A DNA stretch of 64,000 nt. It comes from SFHK01 sp045538305. Lineage in GTDB: Bacteria; Bacillota; Clostridia; Christensenellales; Aristaeellaceae. How positions within the stretch are numbered: the first letter of the stretch is position 1; each line of letters begins with the position of its first letter. A program made the position numbers and the translations under genes. The notes under the pieces were generated by a model that did not search any database, was not told the origin of the DNA, and worked only from the letters and a program-made list of their open reading frames with translations. The stretch covers positions 1-64,000 of the forward strand of contig JAZSRC010000016.1 of assembly GCA_045538305.1 (NCBI GenBank), given 5' to 3'. Below are positions 16,893 to 23,444 of this stretch, piece by piece.

Positions 16893-17150
16893 TTATACGA
16901 GCACAAGAACAACAATCTGTATAATCATGAAAAGCGGTACAGGCAACGTGAACTTCTTTTTCAGCGTTTTATGCCGCAAAGTAAACATGGCAATGAATGC
17001 GCCCGTTGCGCCGAACAAAAACGCAAGCAAAAGCAATATGCGTTCCGGCACGCGATATCCGCCCCGGCGGGCCTGCGCTTTGTCATAGGCATATACCAAA
17101 AATGAAATTACACTCATAACCGCGGCTGCAATCAGTAAAAACGATTTCAT
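16893..17150 (-). CDS. DUF1294 small membrane protein
   Basis: The 85-residue protein has three predicted spans and the DUF1294 signature: AYDKAQARRGGYRVPERILLLLAFLFGATGAFIAM then RHKTLKKKF. Members are widespread in bacteria and have no assigned function. The ATG at 17150 gives an N-terminus beginning MKSFLLIAAAVMSV directly with the first span; an in-frame ATG 16 codons upstream is possible but adds a basic stretch untypical for the family. It is transcribed alone from its own promoter. Confidence 0.8.
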   Translation of the reverse strand: MKSFLLIAAAVMSVISFLVYAYDKAQARRGGYRVPERILLLLAFLFGATGAFIAMFTLRHKTLKKKFTLPVPLFMIIQIVVLVLV

Positions 17151-17196
17151 ACTTTCTTCTCGCCCCTTCCCGCATATATACTTCGTGCACTTTTTC

Positions 17197-17225
17197 ATTA
17201 TATCGGAAAAAGCGGCGAATTACAA
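17197..17225 (-). promoter_or_regulatory. Promoter of the DUF1294 gene
   Basis: On the minus strand TTGTAA (17225-17220) and TATAAT (17202-17197) are 17 bases apart; the -10 is within the extended form GATATAAT. Confidence 0.65.
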
Positions 17226-17240
17226 GTGGAAAAACGCCGG

Positions 17241-18242
17241 CTATATCGCCGCTATTTGACAATACTCAAAAAACAGCCTGAGATACGTTCTATATTCATC
17301 AAGCGATACGCCCGGCGGCGTCTGATGATCAACCGACGGCGCAAAGCCGCCCTGCCGCATAACGGGAAGCAGCCGTTCGAATTCGGCGCGCATAGCGCTT
17401 TCTCCCTTATTCATGACCATTTTATCATAATGCCCTATAAACAGAAAATCGGGATGGCGCTTTCTGAGCGCTTCCAGGTCCACGCCAGCCTGCCTTTCCA
17501 GCGGAAGTATGCCTTCAATGCCGGCGCGGCGAAACCAACAGATGGCCTTAGAAATATCGCCGTCCGAATCGATAAACACTTTGGTTCCGGCGTCCTTTAT
17601 TCGCGGAATCATCTTTTCATAATACGGCAGCATGAATTCATCAAACAGCGCTTCGGATATCATTGGTCCGCCGTTATAGCTCATATCCTCGGCAAAGGTC
17701 ATGAAATCGGGCGTAAAGTAGGAAAGTACGCTTTCAAACACGCGCTTGTTATATTCACAAAGATCCCTGTTAATCGCATGCATCAGTTCGGGTTCATCGT
17801 AAAACGCATACAGATGCCCTTCAATGCCCAAAAGCCGCCTGGGCCCCCAAAACGGCCCCTCCAGCGTCAGCCACGCGATCGCACCCGAAGCTTGTCTGTC
17901 CCGAATCTGCTTCATGCGCTCGTCGTTCAGCGGATGCTCAGGGAACAGCGTGGGTTTTATTGCCTCATATTCCGAAAGACTGGCAATTAGCGGCGCGCCG
18001 TGATACGCGGGCGCAGGCGTATACTCCGTTGTAAAACCGATCCAGGATTGCATATGAAGATCCAGTCCGAAGTGAACCATCAGGCTTTCGCCCTCTGTCA
18101 GTCCCTCTTCTCTGCGGATTTCAAGGCCCTCCCGCCTCCAGCGGTCAATCGTTTGGTCCCACCAGGTGGCCCATTCAAGCGCAGGAAGGCGGTCGGGCTT
18201 TTCAAAACTCATAGTTTTTTGAAATCTTTCCCGCGCCGTCAT
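17241..18242 (-). CDS. Uroporphyrinogen decarboxylase-like (URO-D superfamily) protein
   Basis: The 333-residue protein opens MTARERFQKTMSFEKPDRLP, typical of URO-D-fold proteins of anaerobes that are not true heme enzymes but relate to corrinoid methyltransferases such as MtaA/CmuA. Other features are the LEGPFWGPRRLLGIEGHLYAFY region and FIDSDGDISKAICWFRRAGIEGILPLE toward the C-terminus. A corrinoid protein or a methyltransferase partner is not encoded nearby, so substrate and role are open. The start at 18242 is preceded by GGAAAGGCGGAAAG and lies 22 bases beyond the DUF4317 stop. In-frame ATGs at 18263 and 18287 lack a good ribosome binding site. Confidence 0.78.
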   Translation of the reverse strand: MTARERFQKTMSFEKPDRLPALEWATWWDQTIDRWRREGLEIRREEGLTEGESLMVHFGLDLHMQSWIGFTTEYTPAPAYHGAPLIASLSEYEAIKPTLFPEHPLNDERMKQIRDRQASGAIAWLTLEGPFWGPRRLLGIEGHLYAFYDEPELMHAINRDLCEYNKRVFESVLSYFTPDFMTFAEDMSYNGGPMISEALFDEFMLPYYEKMIPRIKDAGTKVFIDSDGDISKAICWFRRAGIEGILPLERQAGVDLEALRKRHPDFLFIGHYDKMVMNKGESAMRAEFERLLPVMRQGGFAPSVDHQTPPGVSLDEYRTYLRLFFEYCQIAAI

Positions 18243-18264
18243 GCCACTTTCCGCCTTTCCCATT

Positions 18265-19392
18265 TCAGATCCCAACCGACATTCCATTTACCGTTACCCC
18301 TTCATCCGCGCGAATCAGTATGTACTTTACGCCGTCGATCACGCGCGTTTCAATCAGCCCGGCCCTGTCGGGGCTTACGCGCACCACAACATCGGGCGTT
18401 CTGACTTCAAATTTCCGTTCGTTTGCTATCGAGGCGGCGGAAAGGTCCATGCCGAGGCCGAAGGTCTCGTCAAAGTTCTGTTCAAACGCTTCTTTTTTGG
18501 TATCGGAAACGCCGCATTCGGTCAGCATTCTGCTCACCTCGCGCTTGCTGATGCGCGCAGGCTCTGCTTCCTTATCGCTTTTCTGCTCCTCCAGTCGCTG
18601 GATAATCTGCTCATTAACGGCCTGTACGACCTCCATGCTGCATTCATCCTCAAGCGACTCCACAAGCAGGTTCTGAAACGCTTCTTTCTGCTCGGCAGCC
18701 GGCGCAATTTCGCTGGTCTGAAGCACGGCGTCCGTAAAGTCGACATGGCAGTCAGACAGATCCTTCGTATAAAAAAGCGCCTTGTGTATGTTCGGTCCCT
18801 TATCCTCATAGGCCGGGAACAGGAAGCCCATTTCCGGAGCGCCCACAATCCAGTCGGGCTCGCGGGAATGAAAGTCGTTTTCGTTTGCAAAATAGCTCAG
18901 GGCAGACTTGCTTTGCTTAACGGGGCAAACCGCGCAAATCAGATATGAAAACACGTTTTCACTTTCAAGGCTCTCTTCATCGTCGGAAAAGGTCTTAAAG
19001 GGCACGTCGTAGGTATCGCTTAACAGCAAAATCAGGTAGTTGCCGTCCGCGTTCGTGTTTTCAATCACGCGCACAAAAAAGTCGTTAACGGTATCGTCGT
19101 CCGAAAGCGCCTCGCTGTTCATCCGCATCAGGCGTGCATGCGCCTCTCCATCCATCACCTGGTCAATCGGGAAGGAGAGCTCCATCAGGTTTTTTCCGAT
19201 GTCGCCGGCCAGTATGCGCTTAAAAATCTGCATATAGTTGTCCGCTTCGCCCTCCGGAAGCGAGATCAGCGAGCGATGAAACGTGGAAACGATGGTTTTT
19301 TGTCCGTTTACATAGCAGCCCCGGATTTCAATCGGATTTCTGCTTTCGGGATTCAGCCTTTTCCGGATTTCAGAAATATCTTTTTTATTCAC
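18265..19392 (-). CDS. DUF4317 domain protein
   Basis: The 375-residue soluble protein is recognisable as DUF4317 from its opening NKKDISEIRKRLNPESRNPIEIRGCYVNG and its overall Clostridia-type sequence; the family has no known function. It is acidic and lacks membrane spans and a signal peptide. It starts with GTG at 19392, seven bases after a GAGGA. It lies 39 bases downstream of the GDPD gene and 22 bases upstream of the URO-D-like gene, all on the same strand, so it is probably in the MATE-NUDIX-GDPD operon. Confidence 0.8.
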   Translation of the reverse strand: MNKKDISEIRKRLNPESRNPIEIRGCYVNGQKTIVSTFHRSLISLPEGEADNYMQIFKRILAGDIGKNLMELSFPIDQVMDGEAHARLMRMNSEALSDDDTVNDFFVRVIENTNADGNYLILLLSDTYDVPFKTFSDDEESLESENVFSYLICAVCPVKQSKSALSYFANENDFHSREPDWIVGAPEMGFLFPAYEDKGPNIHKALFYTKDLSDCHVDFTDAVLQTSEIAPAAEQKEAFQNLLVESLEDECSMEVVQAVNEQIIQRLEEQKSDKEAEPARISKREVSRMLTECGVSDTKKEAFEQNFDETFGLGMDLSAASIANERKFEVRTPDVVVRVSPDRAGLIETRVIDGVKYILIRADEGVTVNGMSVGI

Positions 19393-19431
19393 AAACCAAT
19401 CCTCACATACTTCTCATTTTCAAATTGCCTG

Positions 19432-20271
19432 TTACGCCCTGCGCAAAAGGCCGTTGTCTTCCAGATACATTTTCATCATCAGCGGCCAGTCGGTTTGTAT
19501 TATGTCAAAGCCGCGCCTTACAAGCCAGCCCCAGCCTGCATCCATATCGCCGCCAAGCGCCGCATCATCGGTATGCCCAGCGCTGATTACGGTTTTGTAA
19601 TTGTATACAATGCTGTTTGCCCACGCAAGAATATCCTCGCTTTTCAAAAAATCGAGATATTCCCGGCTGCACAACGGACTTTCATCCGAATCAAACAGAA
19701 TCTCCTGGCCAATATAATTGATTCTCCGTTTTTTAAGCCTGTTATGAATCTCTGTCCCGTCCGAACGCACCAAGACCATGTACGGAATATCGGGTGCAAC
19801 CCGCTCAATTACGTCAAAGCATTTGTCGGACGCGCCGGTTTTTACCAGAATCTGAGGAAGTATATCAAAGGCGCGGATATGCTCCGTAATGACGTCAGGG
19901 TGCTCCCAAAACTTATCCACATTAATGTAGCAGCGCCCCTTAAACCTTTCAAACACCTCATCCAGCCTGTATACCGGATACTGCGTCGGCGTTCTGTCGG
20001 CATTCACAAAACGAAGGGAAGCGATTTCATCCGCCGTAAGCTCAGAAAGGGAGCCATGAAGATTCAGATGTGCATATTCCATACCCGGATGGAACACAAA
20101 CGGCACGCCGTCTTTAGACAGGCTTACATCGATTTCGATCATATCCGCGCCCTGTTTGAGCGCATTCTCATAGGCGCACAGGGTATTGCAGGGAATGTTT
20201 CCGCCGGCTACACCCCTGTGCGCAACGATAATCGTCTTTTCTTTCGCGGTTTTCTTAAGATCAAATTCCAT
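19432..20271 (-). CDS. Glycerophosphodiester phosphodiesterase (GDPD) family protein
   Basis: Hydrolyses glycerophosphodiesters to glycerol 3-phosphate and an alcohol, or acts on a related phosphodiester. The 279 residues contain the TIM-barrel GDPD motifs IIVAHRGVAGG (first catalytic His), DMIEIDVSLSKDGVPFVFHP (metal-binding Glu and Asp and the second His), and the final WLVRRGFDIIQTDWP. There is no signal peptide, so it acts inside the cell. The ATG at 20271 has GAGGGGG at good spacing. An alternative ATG at 20286 overlaps the NUDIX stop as ATGA but has no Shine-Dalgarno. Confidence 0.85.
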   Translation of the reverse strand: MEFDLKKTAKEKTIIVAHRGVAGGNIPCNTLCAYENALKQGADMIEIDVSLSKDGVPFVFHPGMEYAHLNLHGSLSELTADEIASLRFVNADRTPTQYPVYRLDEVFERFKGRCYINVDKFWEHPDVITEHIRAFDILPQILVKTGASDKCFDVIERVAPDIPYMVLVRSDGTEIHNRLKKRRINYIGQEILFDSDESPLCSREYLDFLKSEDILAWANSIVYNYKTVISAGHTDDAALGGDMDAGWGWLVRRGFDIIQTDWPLMMKMYLEDNGLLRRA

Positions 20272-20282
20272 CCTGCACCCCC

Positions 20283-20765
20283 TCATTCGGTATACACAAA
20301 ATGCCTGACGCCGCCCGACAAATCCTTGATCAGCGCCTTGCTGTCTGTCGGGTATACCTCCAGCGAATCGATTGAATCGATATCCGTCCAGTAAAATCCA
20401 AGCTTCGTCTTATGGTTTTCAAGCATTTCCACGCCCCGGAAGCTGCCGGAAAGCGGAATGCTGTTTGCACGCAGATGCACGATGTAGTACAGGCAAATCT
20501 GATGACAGCGCTTGTTTCCCCACGGAAAAAATACCTCCGCCACCCATTTCAGCTCTCCAACTTCAATGTCAGCGCCGATTTCCTCCATAAACTCGCGCTT
20601 CAGGGTTTGCGCGTTTGTTTCCCCAAAGGCCACATGTCCCCCTGGAAACGCCAGCCCCGGATCGTCATCCGGCCTTTGCAGAAGCACGCAGCCATTATGA
20701 ACGAGGATGCCCGCCACGCGATAGCTGAACACATAGTCATCCGTTTTAAAGAGTATGTCCTTCAT
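20283..20765 (-). CDS. NUDIX hydrolase
   Basis: Pyrophosphohydrolase acting on a nucleoside diphosphate-linked substrate. The complete Nudix box GGHVAFGETNAQTLKREFMEEIGAD (G-x5-E-x7-REFMEEIG) is at about residues 43-67 of 160. The N-terminus (MKDILFKTDDYVFSYRVAGIL) and the pattern around WVAEVFFPWGNKRCHQICLYY resemble general ADP-ribose or nucleotide-sugar type NUDIX enzymes, but the substrate is not predictable. The start at 20765 shares a base with the MATE stop (TGATG), so translation is coupled. Confidence 0.88.
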   Translation of the reverse strand: MKDILFKTDDYVFSYRVAGILVHNGCVLLQRPDDDPGLAFPGGHVAFGETNAQTLKREFMEEIGADIEVGELKWVAEVFFPWGNKRCHQICLYYIVHLRANSIPLSGSFRGVEMLENHKTKLGFYWTDIDSIDSLEVYPTDSKALIKDLSGGVRHFVYTE

Positions 20766-22144
20766 CACTTTTCTCCCGCTGTCCTGATACGCTTCATCCA
20801 CTTTCCGCTCTTCAGGCGGAAATAGCACCATACGCACTTGATTACCTGATCAATCTTCAGCATAAAATACACCCAGAACGCCGGTAAGCCCAGTATGGGA
20901 CCGGCAACCAGACCGAGGGGAATGGAGGCTACCCACAAAAACAATATATCGCCCGCCATCAGGAACTTTGTATCGCCGCCTGCGCGCAGTACGCCCTTTG
21001 TCAATATACTGTTCATGGATTGGAACACCATAATCAGGCTGATGGCGTCCATCAGCGACCAGGCGATGTCTTTCGCTTCGGGGCTTATATCGTAATAGCC
21101 GATAATCAGGCCTCTGGCAATCAATATCATTCCCGCCGCGCAGATACCCAGAAGGAACGAGAACAAAAGGAACGTATAGCCCTGCGTCTGAGCCTTTTTC
21201 ATATTGCCCCCGCCCATCGTATGCCCTGTGATTATGCAGCTGGCATGGGACACGCCGGTTGTCAGAACAGAGCTCAGCTGCTGAACAATGGTTGTAACGG
21301 AGTTGGCGGCGATAAACGCGTCGCCCATGCGCCCTATAATCATGGCAACGGCGTTATTGCCAAGCGCAAGCAGACCGTCGCTGACCAGAACCGGTATGCA
21401 CACGCGGATATACTCCCTCAGAAGATCGCCGCACTTCATGAAAAAATCGCGAATGCGGTAACCGATCTTCTTATCTACAAAGAAGAAATAGCCGCAGATA
21501 AACACAAATTCAAAGACTCTGGCGATCAGGGTGCCCAGCGCGGCGCCGGCGATTTGCATTTCCGGCGCACCGAGTTTGCCGTAAATGAACATCCAGTTAA
21601 AAAAGATATTCACGAAAAATGCGCAAATAGAGGAATACAGCGGAATTTTTACCTGTCCGACGCTTCGCAAAACGATGGTACACGTGAGCGTAAGCCCCAT
21701 TAAAAAGTATGTAGGAATCAGCCAGCGCAGGTAAATCACGCCGTAGTGGATTACCTCCGTCTGTTTGGCGTCCACATAAATGCGCATAATCGCAGCAGGC
21801 GCAATGATCGTAGCAAGCGTAAACACGGAGGCAAACCCAACCAGAAGCCTGAGCATCAGCGTAATCGCCTTTTTGAGCGAAGGCCGTTCCTGCATGCCCC
21901 AGAAGCGCGAGGTCAAAACCGAAGCGCCCATGCCGATGCCCATGCAAAAAATCTGAAACAGCGTAATAAAGCTGCCTGCCATGGCGGAACCGCCCAGCTG
22001 AAAATCGCCGTAATCCGACAGCATGACCGTATCCATCAGATTTACGCCCACCGTAATCAGCTGCTGTGCAGAAATCGGCAGCGCGATTTTAAACATTGTT
22101 TTATAGAATTTTTTATCGCCAATATACGCTCGCCAACCCGCCAA
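20765..22144 (-). CDS. MATE-family efflux transporter (first of three)
   Basis: Twelve-helix multidrug and toxin extrusion antiporter, cation-driven, in the cytoplasmic membrane. The 459-residue protein starts MAGWRAYIGDKKFYKTMFKIALPISAQQL and has repeat halves typical of the NorM/DinF superfamily (for example GSFITLFQIFCMGIGMGASVLTSRFWG). The start codon is TTG at 22144, with GGAAGGAAG upstream; no ATG is available before residue 17. It is the first gene of a leftward operon with NUDIX, GDPD and probably DUF4317 and URO-D-like genes. Its leader RNA contains two hairpins. Confidence 0.88.
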   Translation of the reverse strand: MAGWRAYIGDKKFYKTMFKIALPISAQQLITVGVNLMDTVMLSDYGDFQLGGSAMAGSFITLFQIFCMGIGMGASVLTSRFWGMQERPSLKKAITLMLRLLVGFASVFTLATIIAPAAIMRIYVDAKQTEVIHYGVIYLRWLIPTYFLMGLTLTCTIVLRSVGQVKIPLYSSICAFFVNIFFNWMFIYGKLGAPEMQIAGAALGTLIARVFEFVFICGYFFFVDKKIGYRIRDFFMKCGDLLREYIRVCIPVLVSDGLLALGNNAVAMIIGRMGDAFIAANSVTTIVQQLSSVLTTGVSHASCIITGHTMGGGNMKKAQTQGYTFLLFSFLLGICAAGMILIARGLIIGYYDISPEAKDIAWSLMDAISLIMVFQSMNSILTKGVLRAGGDTKFLMAGDILFLWVASIPLGLVAGPILGLPAFWVYFMLKIDQVIKCVWCYFRLKSGKWMKRIRTAGEK

Positions 22145-22176
22145 CTTTAATCGCTTCCTTCCGTTTCATACAAAAT

Positions 22177-22237
22177 CGGGTGAAACTTACGCTTCACCCG
22201 GTATTTAAAAATCGTATAGGCCCGACACAGACCCTAT
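22177..22237 (-). promoter_or_regulatory. Structured leader RNA of the MATE operon
   Basis: The leader of the MATE transcript can fold into two hairpins: ATAGG/CCTAT (22216-22220 with 22233-22237) at the very 5' end and CGGGTGAA/TTCACCCG (22177-22184 with 22193-22200), followed by ATTTTGTAT. It could be an attenuator, or a terminator for transcripts entering from the secreted-protein gene. No known riboswitch consensus was recognised. Confidence 0.4.
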
Positions 22238-22242
22238 GTTCT

Positions 22243-22271
22243 ATTATACAACGGCTGCGCTTTGAAATCAA
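22243..22271 (-). promoter_or_regulatory. Promoter of the MATE-NUDIX-GDPD operon
   Basis: On the minus strand TTGATT (22271-22266) and TATAAT (22248-22243) are 17 bases apart. The -35 overlaps the stop codon of the upstream secreted-protein gene. Confidence 0.7.
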
Positions 22272-23440
22272 CCGTTCATTTGTGCGAGTATGTACAGCTC
22301 CGGAACCATGGAGCCTGCAGGTTCGGGAAAGAAGAACTGAATCGCTTCATCATCCCACGTAATGCTCAGGAAGCTTTCGCCGCTGACTGCGATGCCGGAA
22401 TAATCTATGTCCGCATCCGTTTCGCCAAAGGTGTCCTGATGATAAATTCCAAATTTATCCAGAAGCAACAGATAGTAAACAAACTCATCCACGCTTACGG
22501 AATCACACCTGATCATCAGGCTTGAAGGCATAACGGAAAGATCATCAAAGCACGTAACCAGCCGCGTTTCGAAAGTTTCCTGATCCACATACGCATAGTA
22601 GTACCGAGCCGTTTCCGCATTCACATAATATGCCGCAGGAAAGCGCGCCGGTTCTCCGGCAATTGTAAGAAGCTGCGCTTTGATGGCTTCCAGATCATTA
22701 TTCTCTATCATTTGCTCAAGTACGTCTACACTGTACTCCTGCTCTTCGGTCAACACAACGGCGTCTTTCTCAAGCTTCTGGTATTCATCCAGCTTCGCGC
22801 CCACCAATTCGCCGATTTTCTCGCCATCTGTCTCCCACTCATCAAAGTACAATGAAAGGAACGGCCATCTTTCCTTTGCTTGCTCAACACAGGATACGCC
22901 GTCAATGCCCGGATAAATCTGCTCGGTAAGATAATTATACATGTACCACAGATAGATTCCTTCAGCGTCCAGCGATTTTTCTTCCACATCCAGCCACTTT
23001 TTCAGGAATTCAAAGTCATCCTTCAAAAAGGCGTTGTCCATCAGATGGGACATAAGTGAAATATATGTAACCCTGTCATAATCGAAATCCTCAATGAGCG
23101 AGAAGTAATGCTCCTCAACAACCTCCGCCTCAATACCGGCGTCCATCAAGGCGAGAGATTCATCCGGCGAGGTCGTCATTTGGGGCATGGGAATCTGATC
23201 CAGATACCGGTATGCGCTGCTTGCAGCCGCGCGCGCCCTGACCAGATCTTCCCACGTGCCGCTTTCCGTGTAGGCCTTTACATATTCAAACGCCCAGTTC
23301 ATAGCCGACATTCGGCCCTCGCACGAATCAATGTAATTCACAAGATCTTGATACAGCCTGTTATTTGCGCTCTCCGCATGCGCAAACACGGCGCCCAGCG
23401 CCAAAAACACCAGAAGAACAACGCAGATCAGTTTTTTCAT
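22268..23440 (-). CDS. Secreted protein of unknown function, partner of the kinase-NACHT gene
   Basis: The 390-residue protein begins with a clear signal peptide (MKKLICVVLLVFLALGAVFAHAES). The mature part is acidic and mostly helical in character, without any domain I recognise; Cys occurs only sporadically and no lipobox is present. Its ATG at 23440 is nine bases after GGAGG and only four bases after the stop of the kinase-NACHT gene, so the two are almost certainly co-translated. That position suggests it acts with the extracytoplasmic domain of the kinase-NACHT protein, for example as a ligand or co-sensor. This role is inferred from context only. Confidence 0.7.
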   Translation of the reverse strand: MKKLICVVLLVFLALGAVFAHAESANNRLYQDLVNYIDSCEGRMSAMNWAFEYVKAYTESGTWEDLVRARAAASSAYRYLDQIPMPQMTTSPDESLALMDAGIEAEVVEEHYFSLIEDFDYDRVTYISLMSHLMDNAFLKDDFEFLKKWLDVEEKSLDAEGIYLWYMYNYLTEQIYPGIDGVSCVEQAKERWPFLSLYFDEWETDGEKIGELVGAKLDEYQKLEKDAVVLTEEQEYSVDVLEQMIENNDLEAIKAQLLTIAGEPARFPAAYYVNAETARYYYAYVDQETFETRLVTCFDDLSVMPSSLMIRCDSVSVDEFVYYLLLLDKFGIYHQDTFGETDADIDYSGIAVSGESFLSITWDDEAIQFFFPEPAGSMVPELYILAQMNG

Positions 23441-23444
23441 AACC

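Noticed and set aside
19138..20394. 418-codon frame opposite the GDPD gene
   Set aside because: Antisense shadow without any domain, covering two real genes.
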